Shown piece after piece: positions 23,895-34,250 of a stretch of 64,000 nt of DNA. The notes beneath the pieces are model-generated. The model worked only from the letters and a program-made list of their open reading frames with translations, made no database searches and had not been told where the DNA came from. The position numbers and the translations under genes are program-made. The DNA is from Tigriopus japonicus (taxonomy: Eukaryota; Arthropoda; Copepoda; Harpacticoida; Harpacticidae). Every line of letters begins with the position of its first letter. The stretch's first letter is position 1. The stretch spans positions 6,820,472 through 6,884,471 of the forward strand of contig CM021317.1 in NCBI GenBank assembly GCA_010645155.1, in the 5' to 3' direction.

Positions 23895-24388
23895 CCACAA
23901 GTTAGGGCTGTACAGTACTCAGAGAAGGTGTGAAAGGTATCTGATACTGTATGTTTTCAAGAGCATTCATGGGCTTTGTCCTAACCCAGGATTTGAGATC
24001 AGTTGGAGTGATCGTAGAGGTTTTACTTGCCTTTTGAGAGCACCTCCAAATCCTAAGGAATCAAGGCTAATTCGAACAATGAAGTCCTCCTCTCTTCTTT
24101 ATTGGGCTCCTTCATTGTTCAATTTGTTGCCTATTTGCCTTCGTCGGGAATATGTAGGGGCTGATCCTCTAACAACATTTAAGGCAGGATTGGACAAGTT
24201 TTTAAATACTATTCCTGATCAACCCACTATTCAAGGGTGGTACAGATCTGCCAACAGTAACTCATTGGTAGATCAAATTTCATATAAACATTAATTATAT
24301 AAACTATTTTAATACATTTACTCTCTTTACAGGGAATCCCATTCCTTGTAGCGGTATTAAAAAATCCGCCCCCCCCCCCAAAAAAAAC
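23895..24388 (+). mobile_element. 5'-truncated non-LTR retrotransposon (LINE), 3' end
   Basis: A frame ending with the stop just after 24291 encodes the C terminus typical of LINE ORF2: an RRCERYLILYVFK block, then LFNLLP, FKAGLDKFL and IPDQP motifs. The protein lacks all catalytic reverse-transcriptase motifs, so this is a dead 5'-truncated insertion. The 3' UTR ends in a tail (24326-24369) nearly identical to that of the SINE at 3914-4107, followed by C- and A-runs. A shorter piece of the same C terminus (RSANSNSLVD) occurs at 45290-45345. Confidence 0.85.
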
Positions 24389-24461
24389 CTGCATATTTTT
24401 ATTTGCAAATGTTGAATTATCATCAAGCTTCATGTGCTAAAAGCAAAAATTTGGTTTATCT

Positions 24462-24560
24462 CAGCGGTTCTTTAACTGGGGCCCAGGGCTCCCAAAGGGG
24501 GCCCTGGCATTTTTCAGGGGGGGCCTGAAGGTTTTTTGAAAAACACGACACTTGTCAAAG
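24462..24560 (+). mobile_element. hAT-like transposon terminus
   Basis: The sequence starting CAGCGGTTCTTTAACTGGGG has the form of many hAT terminal repeats (CAG.GGTTCT.AAC). The opposite end and an 8-bp target duplication were not found, so only one terminus is called. Confidence 0.45.
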
Positions 24561-25717
24561 TTTTCAAAATTTATCGTTTAAAATTAAAATTTTAATATTT
24601 ATGTCACTCATTCCCTTGTAATAATGCTCCAAAAGAATTTAATTGATTTTCAAAAACAACTACATTAGTTAAGCTTTTGTATCTTTTTACCGACCTTCTG
24701 CCTACCTTGACAATCAAACATAACTGCTTGAGAAGTGAGCAGAGTATAACACAACATTCCATGATGAATATGAGTGAGTATCTGAACTTGTAATTTCCAA
24801 ACTAATACGATACCAAAAGAAACTTTGCAAGGCTTTGAGAGAGGAAAACTTACTGAGATTAGTAAAATATTTTTGGATTTAAAGGTACCTTTGTACCTCT
24901 TTTACCGTCAAGTTAAACAAACGCACTTTTCATTTGTCGCGTCTTCTGTTTTTTCATAATAACATTATAAAATAACATTTATAAAAACTTAATAAACACT
25001 AAAAATGCATATTTTTGAAAAATTGTGTTTCAATTGATTTCAGTACATTCGGTTAGGTTTTCAAATAAAAATTGAAAAAAAGTTGAACAGACGTGTCTTC
25101 GTATTTTGTGAGAATTCGATATTTCTCGAAGGACCATGGTCAAATGGACCAAAATCGTTTTTTTAAACCTTATTGAATATTACAAAATTTGCATTGAGGA
25201 CTTACCAATATAACTTTTCCATAATTCAAAAGCCAAAATTCGAAAAATTGTATTTTTAGTGTGTTTTCGGAAACAACTTTGGAAATATTACAATTATGGC
25301 AATAGATTCATGGGGCCCATTCTGGGTTCTGGAGGCGCCTTTCGAGGCGGAATATCCACTAGACAGAGAAGGTTGGGTAGGTTTGGGGGGAAGACCTGGA
25401 ATTCCCATTAATTTGACATCTTATGACAAAACATAGAAGAATGAAATTTTTCTAATTTCATCTTGTGACATCAAACATCTATACATTTGCATGGGAATTT
25501 GAGTTTTCATATACCCCGAACGTTTTTTCGCTTTTTTGAGAAAAATTACAGAACCCGTTAAACTCAAATAACTCAGCAGCTGAGCTACTAATTTTCAAAC
25601 AATTTCGATTCGTAAGGTATGTAAATCTGCTCTAAAAGTGTGCTGACTAGATTTTCAAAAATTAATTTATTTAATAGGTTTATAGGTATATAACTTTTAA
25701 TCTAGAGCTGACTTTAG

Positions 25718-25831
25718 GAAACCCAGTAAATCAAAGATGATCCTCTGCCTGAATTACATTTCATCGTGTTTGGGAATGATTTTCCATAGAACTTAATATG
25801 ATTTTTTCAGTACCGTGAGTTCTAAGGGAAA
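25718..25831 (+). repeat. Gap-flanking duplicate, left copy
   Basis: These 114 bases are repeated at 25926-26040 with a one-base difference, on the other side of the N gap. This is most simply an assembly artefact in which both contig ends carry the same sequence. Confidence 0.9.
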
Positions 25832-25925
25832 NNNNNNNNNNNNNNNNNNNNNNNNNNNNNNNNNNNNNNNNNNNNNNNNNNNNNNNNNNNNNNNNNNNNN
25901 NNNNNNNNNNNNNNNNNNNNNNNNN
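25832..25925. other. Assembly gap
   Basis: A run of N. Its flanks are duplicates of each other, so the true gap may be zero or negative in length. Confidence 0.99.
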
Positions 25926-26040
25926 GAAACCCAGTAAATCAAAGATGATCCTCTGCCTGAATTACATTTCATCGTGTTTGGGAATGATTTTCCATAGAAA
26001 CTTAATATGATTTTTTCAGTACCGTGAGTTCTAAGGGAAA
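25926..26040 (+). repeat. Gap-flanking duplicate, right copy
   Basis: Second copy of 25718-25831, with one extra A. Confidence 0.9.
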
Positions 26041-27064
26041 GTCTTTGATCCTCCAGCAAATGCCACTATTATCAAAGACCAATGCAGAGAGTCATTTGGG
26101 GAAGTCCAAGAGACTGCTAAACGTGGTGAAGAACCATGGGAGGAAATGAGTGATTATCTTTTCAGAAGAAAAAAAACAACCGCCGCAATCATAGATTTGT
26201 GGACCTTGTTAGCATTGTCAACAAGATATCGAATACTAGGACAGCATCCCCCGACTGTGATGCATTTGGGCATTGTGGCCAGAACGGGCTAAGTTATGCC
26301 GCCAAATTTCTACAACAGGGGCTTTTGCCTAAATGCAGCCTCATGCATTGAGGTCCTCAAGGGTCCGTTGATTCCATGGATGAAGAAGATTGTTTCAGAG
26401 AGACGAGACTCTGTCATTCATGGAACGAAATGCTTGATTTTGCCTTAAGAATTTTTGACCTCCATCCTCGATGGATTTCAATCAATTGGTCTTCAGCATT
26501 TGGACGCAAGTGGAGGCGAAGGCATGCGACACAAGTGCATCCAATGTTGGCAACCTGAAAACCTTGATCTGGGGTACATTATCAAAGTCTGCCTCGCATT
26601 TTGAGGCAATTTTGAGAGAGTAATTGTGGCCAAAAGAGGTCATATTGAGTAAAAAGAAGGTAATATGTCTTATCAACATTGTTTTAAAATTTAAAGCCCA
26701 GAATAATTCAGATTCATGAGAAATTTAGATCTATGCGTTATTGATCGAAACTGCGTCAGAACTCACCTAATAATACATTGTGCCTTGGTATGGATAAAAG
26801 AAGACAATCCTGCCTTCGGATTCGGTCGCTACCCGAAATTAACTAAATCCATCAACTCTTTCTGGAAAATTTAGCATTTTTCAAGTATTCTTAGTGAACT
26901 CATGCAAAAGTTGTTTTGAAAAAAAAAACTTAAACGATTGAAGGAACTTTTTGAATTGCTTTTTACGCCGTTTGGGGAAATTTTCAGGCAACTGCTTTTA
27001 TTTCCCTCTTGCTCAGGCTTTTTCCCCAATTTCTCGCAACTGCTTGTGAAAAATAGTACGCATA

Positions 27065-27673
27065 ACAGGGTGCGTATGGTATTTGTTGATTTCAGGAGTT
27101 CTGCAGGAAAAAGGCTGCCATTTCAAAAATCTTGGTCCGATTCGAGAAATAAGCACATGTTTGGATTCAGCGTTGAAAATACTATTATTTTAGTCAAAGA
27201 AACCGCCTTTCTCGTGAAAAACTCTTTCCAGTCTGGGCCTGAATCGGGAGCAGGCCTTGGCTGCCAAGTCCTTGGACAAATTTGCAAATTCATGGCGTTT
27301 TTTTTGCTTCAATTCGTCTGAGGTGTTGCATGGAGTTCGGTTGGTATGTCTTTTAACCACGCCCAATATGAAAAAATTCAACGGATTCAGATCCAAAGAG
27401 TTAGGAGGTCAAAATTAAGTCCCGTCCAACGAAATCGCCAACACTGTCCTACAGCCAGACTTTGTTTATTGTCCTTTCCGGCGCAAAATTCTAACAAGAC
27501 CTCTTGTCTTTTCCATGAAATTGGAACTGTAAATTCTTCTTTTGATGCCATTTTTCGTCCACACACTCACATATGACTCATCTTTGAGCTGACAAAATTT
27601 CAAACCTATAGCTCTAACAGATATTCCAAAAAACACCACCAAAGTCGATCAACAAATACCATACGCACCCTGT
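27065..27673 (-). mobile_element. Internally deleted mariner-type element
   Basis: The ends are inverted repeats: ACAGGGTGCGTATGGTATTT at the left and its complement at the right, about 27 bases. On the minus strand the element begins a transposase frame (MASKEEF.., near 27552) and then jumps to the C-terminal transposase signature DLNPLNFFILG...TPCNTSDEL...ACSRFRPRLE (27190-27390). That block is the usual mariner/Tc1 tail including the DLNP motif. The catalytic middle is deleted, so the copy cannot move by itself. The flanks are TA on the left and AA on the right, a damaged TA target duplication. Confidence 0.85.
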
Positions 27674-28623
27674 AAATCAAAAAAAGTTTAAGGAGTCATT
27701 TGTTTGCAATCTTTTATCCCCGTTTTTAAGATGAATAATCTCAACCAGACTGGTGTGTTTTTGACATTTTATAATAATCTCATATATTTCATAGTTTTTT
27801 AAGGTAATAATTAGAGACAAAAAATTGGGAGAGTCCCATTTGCTCAGTGTGTTGGTGTTTGTGTATGTGGGTGTTTTGGGAGGTGCATTTGACATTAGTA
27901 CATCATTTGGGAAACTTTTAAAATAGTCAGCTGTTATGAAGAATAGTAAAGCGGGCAGTCTCCTGGGCGGGATGATCAAATCAATGTTACAGAGGCCTAT
28001 ATACCACAATGCGGGGTAAAAGGGGGAAAATCGTGAAACTAAGTCAAAATACTTTGGAAGGCAACAGAAAATCTTACAGCGGCAATCAATCATGTTTTGC
28101 TCAGTAATAATGAATGTACAGGGTGCAACTTGCAATCTGAACCATCCTCATTCAACAGATGGTATCTGAGACGATGAGTTGGTTTTTGAATTTTGTGGCC
28201 ATTTTTATCTTCTTAGAAATAATAATACAACAATGTGAAGTGCCATTGAAAAACTTGGGTGTTGAACTTATCAGCTTGCCATGTGTAGAGTTACAGGATG
28301 GTATGTTTACCAATGCTTGGTTTGATTTGTCCTGATGGATTGAAGTATTTTTGGCACCCTGCCAGATGATGAAAGAAGCAATAAGATAGACAACCAAGGA
28401 GATAAAGATATGAAAGACACGTATCGAAAACTAGCAGCAGAGAGCATTGTGAGTAGAAATGGCCAGGGGAAATGAGGATGGGCGGGAGCCGGGCCTTTGA
28501 AGAAGCAATTACTAGGTTCTATACACTGGCCTTTTGTACACATACACTAGGGCTGATATATGGAATGAATGATTCCAAATTTAAGGGAACACACCCCAAT
28601 GATGGATGACTAGATTGATTGCC

Positions 28624-31600
28624 TCATTTATCGCTGTACTCATAGTTGTCGATTAGGCTCAACAAGTCATCCTGATTGGCATCACTGTCTCCACATTGCC
28701 CTTGATTTGTCCTAGGGTGGCCTTGTTGGCTCGAATTTGAAAGCTGTTGCTGATCCCCAGGATGGCATGACGAACCAGATGATGAAGAAGGAGGTGTGGC
28801 CAGCTCTGGAGGAGGGTCCAAAAAGGATAACAGATCATCCGGATCTACATCACCCAACTAAAACATGACAGGAACCGTTTTAGAATCTGACGGGATAAAT
28901 ATCACCTACTTTAAGTGGACTCACATTTATGTCTGAGCTATCAGTGTCGCCAATTATAGAAGATGGGTCAAAGTTGAGATCATCAAGGGAGAAGTCGGTG
29001 CCAGGATGAGACATGTGATGACCATTGCTCCCGTCCAAGGTTGACATTGAGGGTAGGGGTGCACATGCATTTGTAGCTGACGATGAGGAAGGCATGGATC
29101 CAGGACATGGAGGAGAGGGTTTCTGACCAACCGAGCCTGGTGTGTGAGGGGTTGCCGGCATGCCTGGTGTGCATGGAGTATGAGGGCCCATCTGCAAAGA
29201 AACATGAAAACCATAGAGGGCCTCCTTCTTCTAAAAGAGCTTGCATGACCTACTTTGACATTCAAAAAGCTGGGATCGTTGGGATCATTTCGAGGTTGAT
29301 CAATCTTATTGACCGCTTCGTTCATTTGGGAGAGGGGCCCGCCAGACTCCTCCAATGGATACTGTCCACTAACAATACCTGTGAATAAGACAAGTAACCC
29401 ATGAGACAGAACCAGAAAGTTTTTCTTATCTTCAGGTACATACTGTTGATATCAGGAGGCGTATAAAGACCTGGAGACCTGATGGAACTTGGGATTTCCC
29501 AAAGAGCGAGGTTTGGTAGCTTAAGGGAGTTGGGTGCCATTGGCTTATCCTTTCTCTTTGAACTACTGCTCCGATCATCCTCAGACTATAAAAAAGCAAA
29601 AACCATATGTGATCAACAACTTACCGGAAAAAAAATCAAATCAGGAGATATACCTTGATTTGTGGCGAAAGGGAAATGCCAGCATTTTGATCCATCATGA
29701 CTTCATCGACCTCGGAAAATTTAGGGGTTTGCAGAACGCTCCACGTAAACTGATCTATTTCAAGAGCCTCAAGGGGCGTATTTTTGTTACACACAGGACA
29801 TTTCCAACCGTTACCACCTTTTTCTGCGTTGTACTTTAGGTAGGACTCTAGGTCAAAGCATTGCAGATGCCGGCAATCTTGACCACGAGAAGGTAAGGTC
29901 ATTCGTCTAAAGGTCAGAGGACACGTCAGCATGACCTTCAAAGACGTGGGCTCATCTAATGAGGTGCCATTGACGTTGTTGTCCTTGGGGTTGGAGGCGT
30001 GGGTGCCCCCATCTTTTGAATTGTTCGAAGCGTTGTTACAATTGGTCAGGATGGTCTTGGCTTTGACGACCCCACGCTCTAAGGGAAGAAGTCGTTTTCG
30101 GAGGAGGCCCTGGACAATGGACCGAACAGTGGGGCGATGTACAAGTTGCACAGTGAACAAATGGGACTGGAAAGTTGAAAGATTGCATCAAAATCATGAT
30201 TAAACCGGGTCTGAAATTTGGGACCTGTTTAAATAGTACTTACACAACAACAGGCAGTCACTGTGAACTGGATGGTGTTCCTCCCACTGATGCACACATC
30301 TTTTAGATACAAGGGCCGATGACAATGTTTATTAGTCTCATTTGGATGAGGATTAAGATGAGGAGGAGGACCATTCGACCTGTCAATGCCCAAAGGATTA
30401 GCGTTGACGGAGATAGACACAGAGTTGGGCCAGTTCACATTCATGCCCCGGTCCTCATGGTAGAAGCTCTTGAGTTGGAGCTCGAGATCCGGTCTCCACA
30501 TGAGACACTGAAAAATCTGTGGTTTGAGAACATACTCAAAATTCGAGACAGTGAGGCTGTGCTCCAAGCGGAAAGGGGCCAATATAAGCCCATCCTTCAC
30601 AGGAAAGGTCAAACGGGGCTCCCCATTTGCACTGCTAGAGTGGCCACCACTCAGTCCCTTCAAGGGCACCGGTTTCATGTCCATAGGTGATCCATGGCCC
30701 TGGTCTGACGATGCCGGACTGGCAAATGGCACACCCACACTTGGCCCGTTAGGCGTGAGGGGAGGAGTTGGATTGCCGGGAACGGGACTGTGCTGAAACG
30801 GCATGATCCGAGGGGACATGTTGTTGTTCGGCAGATCTGTGGTTTGTTGAGGCTGAAACGACGGATCTGGGCTACCCGGTACTCCCATCATTCCGCCCGG
30901 GTTGAAATTCATTGGCCTATGGCTGTTCATTGACATTTGGGAAAACTGACGTTGGTTTGGGGGAAAGTGCCCCATCATGGGAGGCCGATGTGCGTTCGGA
31001 TTCTGGCTCATGTTGCCATAGCCCATTGGATACATGCCGTTGTTTGGCCCATTAAACCTCATGTAGCCACCTCCAGGTCCTCCCATCATCATGTTATGAC
31101 TCTGAAACATTCCAGGGTTTTGTTGGCGCTTATTAGCCATGTACATGGGATTTGGATAGGGAGCTGGTCGTCGGGCAGGATGACCAATAGGGTGTCCTGG
31201 CCCGCCCCCTCCTCCATTTTGCATCGGATGAGGATGCTGGTGGGGCATCATTGGTCCACCCACTCCATTCATTCCTAACCGGCTATTCATCATCTGCTGT
31301 TGTTGACCCTGACTCAATCGGGGTGGGAAGCCATTGTTCATTGGATTTAGGTTGTTCTGCGGATAAAATTGTTGTGGTGAGGGTTGCTGCTGTTGATGGT
31401 GTTGCTGTTGCTGTTGTTGTGGGGTTGGTTGCTGTTGATGATGGTGAGGGAGGGATTGACGGTGGTTCATTGGTTGAAAGTGAGGGTTGTCCAATGAATG
31501 ATGTTGTCCCATCATGCCATTGGAATGCATGTCGTTACCGGGGAAACCCATCTAAGAGGAATAACGGGAACAATTCTAAATCCGTCACCATACAGTTTGT

Positions 31601-32138
31601 TCGTTAAAGCGATCATACCTGATGGAACTGGTTGTTCCTAGAGCCCATACCGTTACCATTCATGGGTCCCATTTGGTCCATGTTCCCCATATGATCCATG
31701 TGGCTCATGTGGCTCTTCGGATTACCAGGCATTGGACTCGAACTTGACACCATGGGCATGCCCATCATGCCCATATTTGGTTCAATGGATGAAGAGGACG
31801 TGGGGGTGTCGGTGGACCCACTCCATCCAACGCCACTTGTCAAACTAAAGTGGAAATAAAATCCGTTTTCAATCCCGTTCACTTGGGTAAATCAAGCTAA
31901 GCTTGACCAATCTTAGTTTACATATGAAAACCCGAAGTATAGCAAACAGCCAATATATGAATTCAATCTTCTTCTATACTGCAGTTTTACTTTGGACCAA
32001 ATTGCTACTGATGGATGAAACCTGTACTTACTTTTGAAATGAGGGTAGTGGTTGCTTGTTCATGTTCTGCTGTTGTTGAATCATTGGATTGTTTTGAAAG
32101 TGATTGTTGAAGCTTTCTTGGGATTGCATTTGATTCAT
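28624..32138 (-). CDS. ZMIZ1/2 (Tonalli)-like SP-RING protein
   Basis: A nuclear transcriptional co-regulator and likely SUMO E3 ligase of the PIAS-like family. Eight minus-strand exons: 32138-32032, 31844-31619, 31551-30244, 30166-29654, 29585-29444, 29378-29254, 29191-28910, 28857-28624. All splice phases agree, giving 978 residues (ZMIZ proteins are about 900-1070). The N-terminal half is low complexity: Gln/His runs near 31377-31445, then Met/Gly/Pro/Asn-rich sequence. A conserved ZMIZ block follows (VKDGLILAPFRLEHSL..., then HLFTVQLVHRPTVRS). The SP-RING has zinc ligands Cys629, Cys645, His647, Cys650, Cys670 and Cys673, all present. The C terminus carries short acidic hydrophobic motifs (DPDDLLSFLDPP, DDLLSLIDN) like the ZMIZ activation domain. 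An in-frame stop lies about 80 bases upstream of the ATG. The N-terminal TPR-like domain of vertebrate ZMIZ1 is not seen, so an alternative upstream exon remains possible. Confidence 0.93.
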
Positions 32139-32381
32139 AGTTGTGGATGGATGAACTGGCAACGATCGATTTATGTTATAGGTGTAGTATGTGTCTATCT
32201 GTGAGTGTATGCCTAACTATCTAACTAAGGTTGATGCGGAATTGTGTATTTTCCCTAAGGTGATTTTGCGCTCGACACAACCAAAGGTCATTTCACTCCG
32301 CGTTGGATCCTCTTGGCGGCCAAACCACGCCCATATGCGTCTTTGGGGTCCTTCTTGCCTTTGAACAAAAGCATAATAAAC
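32139..32381 (-). promoter_or_regulatory. Candidate 5' UTR exon with upstream ORF
   Basis: On the minus strand a splice-acceptor-like GATTGCAG precedes 32381. The GC-richer sequence down to the ZMIZ-like ATG contains a 28-codon upstream ORF (32374-32288) encoding a basic peptide (KGKKDPKDAYGRGLAAKR). The main start at 32138 follows about 150 bases later. This is inferred from position and composition only. Confidence 0.35.
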
Positions 32382-32431
32382 CTGCAATCAAAAAAGAAAC
32401 CAACCGTTCAAAAACCGGGAAATGTCATAAC

Positions 32432-32885
32432 TAGGGACGGGCAAAATGTGTAAAAAGATTTTTGGTAACATAAACACATTTATTTGCCTTTTTGCACTTT
32501 TCGCCTTTATTTGCACGATTTTCTTACGAATTCGGCTTAAAATGAATAAATTGTTGAGAGTTTGCTATTTCTCCTTTGAAAATGTTTACTTTTGGAAGAT
32601 TTTTTTTCAAATTTGAAAACAAAATCTCATTTTGCTGCTCCCAGCTTAGGCTAACATAATATTGATTAATACTACTTCAATATCTAAATTTTGTTCTTCA
32701 ATATTGAAAAATAACAAGCATATGACAAGAAGGTATCAGAAGCTTTTTGTTTCAGAAATTGCTTTTATTTGTTTTATTTGCGCTTTTGACCTTTCCTGCA
32801 TTTTATTTTACGATTTTGGGCTGATATTTGTGCAACTTTTGGTAACCAAAAGCTTCTTTTGATTTGCACATTTTGCCCGTCCCTA
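32432..32885. mobile_element. Non-autonomous hAT-type element
   Basis: Terminal inverted repeats TAGGGACGGGCAAAATGTG at both ends. The flanks are an exact 8-bp duplication, GTCATAAC, at 32424-32431 and 32886-32893, diagnostic of hAT-type insertion. The 454-bp interior is AT-rich with no transposase. A related copy starts at 55546. It lies just upstream of the ZMIZ-like gene. Confidence 0.88.
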
Positions 32886-34139
32886 GTCATAACCATACTT
32901 AATGGTTGTGTTTCTTTTGTTAATACGTATTTTCAATTTCATTCTTACAGCGGTATTAATAAATTAGCACATACTAATTTTCAATAATAAACATCTAGAT
33001 GCTCCAAGGAAATATTTACAAAATAATTAAGTATAAAGCTCCAGAAGCAAGTGTGCTTGATTTTGGTCAACGTATGCAAGACTTTAGTCAAAAATATTTG
33101 ACAAGAAAGAATAAGGTCAATTGTATCCTAACTTTTCTTAAGAATGGAATTCCTTTCAGCCAAATTGTCTTATGGCTTTCACCTTCATGACCAACTCCTT
33201 AAACAAAAAAGCGATGGCTTTCTCACATTATTTTTGCTTCTGCCAACTTATGTATGATTGAAAAGAATTATCTTCTTGGTTATTATTGCTTCTAGAAGAA
33301 GGCTTTTTTTTCATACTATTGTTGCAATCCCTTTCCTTAGTTAGACTTAACCTCATCTGAAAATTCGGGTCTTCTTTGCATGCAAAAAAACACCGTCGGT
33401 GACTTCAACGCCACTTGATTTGAATCAAACGATCGACAGTAAACTTAAATCAAGATAGGCGTATTTTAAAATAGAACCAAACAATTAGCCACTGATAAGT
33501 CAAAAGAAACCATAATAATAGAATTGCTCAAATAAATGGCCTAGCAAAGCCATCAAAGAAATTTGAGGTATACAAGACAAAATTTGATGGCCAGGAAATC
33601 CGGCAAATTTTGCAGGTACTTCAATCAACTTAAGAATGATATAAGATACAAGCTATTGTTACAAGATGTGTTGGTTTCAAGATTTAGGCTATGTGGTTTT
33701 AAAATATTTTCAAAGCCTTGGAACCTTTACTACTTTTATTGATTTCAAACGAAATTAAAGTACATTGGTTGATTCGTAAAGTTGAAAACCAACTTCAATG
33801 AAAACATAACTTTTAACTAAGTAGTGAACAGCATTTTCAAATGACAAGATTAAAGCACTACGATATTTATAGCACCGGCATGAGATGGTTTAGTGCCACT
33901 CAGAACAAGTGTTTCATCGCCAAACGACAAGAAAAAGTGCAATGCGTAAAATCAATTGCAAGACTATGCACGCTCATTTCCAAAACATGCACGTCACGTC
34001 CAAGTGTAATAATCTTATTGCAAACATAACAAATTATTTGGATTGTTGGGTGCTAGGGTCGGAGGGTTGAGCCTCGTCTGGTCAACAAAGTCATCTGTTA
34101 CCTTATCCAGTGTTTCTGATAGGGAGGAGTGTGTCAGGT

Positions 34140-34250
34140 ATAAGATTTTGGATATGAATTAGCGTCTTAAAGATCCTTGAAAAAAGTCGAGGAGGAGAAT
34201 CGAACCAAGGACCTCTCTCGTTACAAGATTTTCTCCGCCCTCACACTTAT
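34140..34250 (-). mobile_element. tRNA-related SINE family 2, minus-strand copy
   Basis: The reverse complement reads GAGAGAGGTCCTTGGTTCGA and continues TTCTCCTCCTCGAC..CAAGGA..AAGACGCTAATTCA. It parallels the copy at 44034-44200 across the B-box region and body, so the family is mobile and not a single tRNA relic. Confidence 0.75.

Larger units (their letters stand above)
22307..28623. other. Repeat-rich intergenic region
   Basis: No host gene is supported between the calpain stop and the convergent ZMIZ-like gene. Contents are a 530-bp dispersed repeat (22615-23150), the 3' end of a LINE (23895-24388), a hAT-like terminus (24462), an assembly gap with duplicated flanks (25718-26040) and a deleted mariner (27065-27673). 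Confidence 0.6.

Noticed and set aside
28880..31607. Several plus-strand open frames opposite the ZMIZ-like gene
   Set aside because: They are antisense shadows of GC-rich exons whose minus-strand frames have conserved domains and phase-consistent splicing.
32945..32966. A further LINE tail (ACAGCGGTATTAATAAATTAG)
   Set aside because: Only about a dozen bases match the LINE/SINE tail and no body precedes them, so it could be chance.
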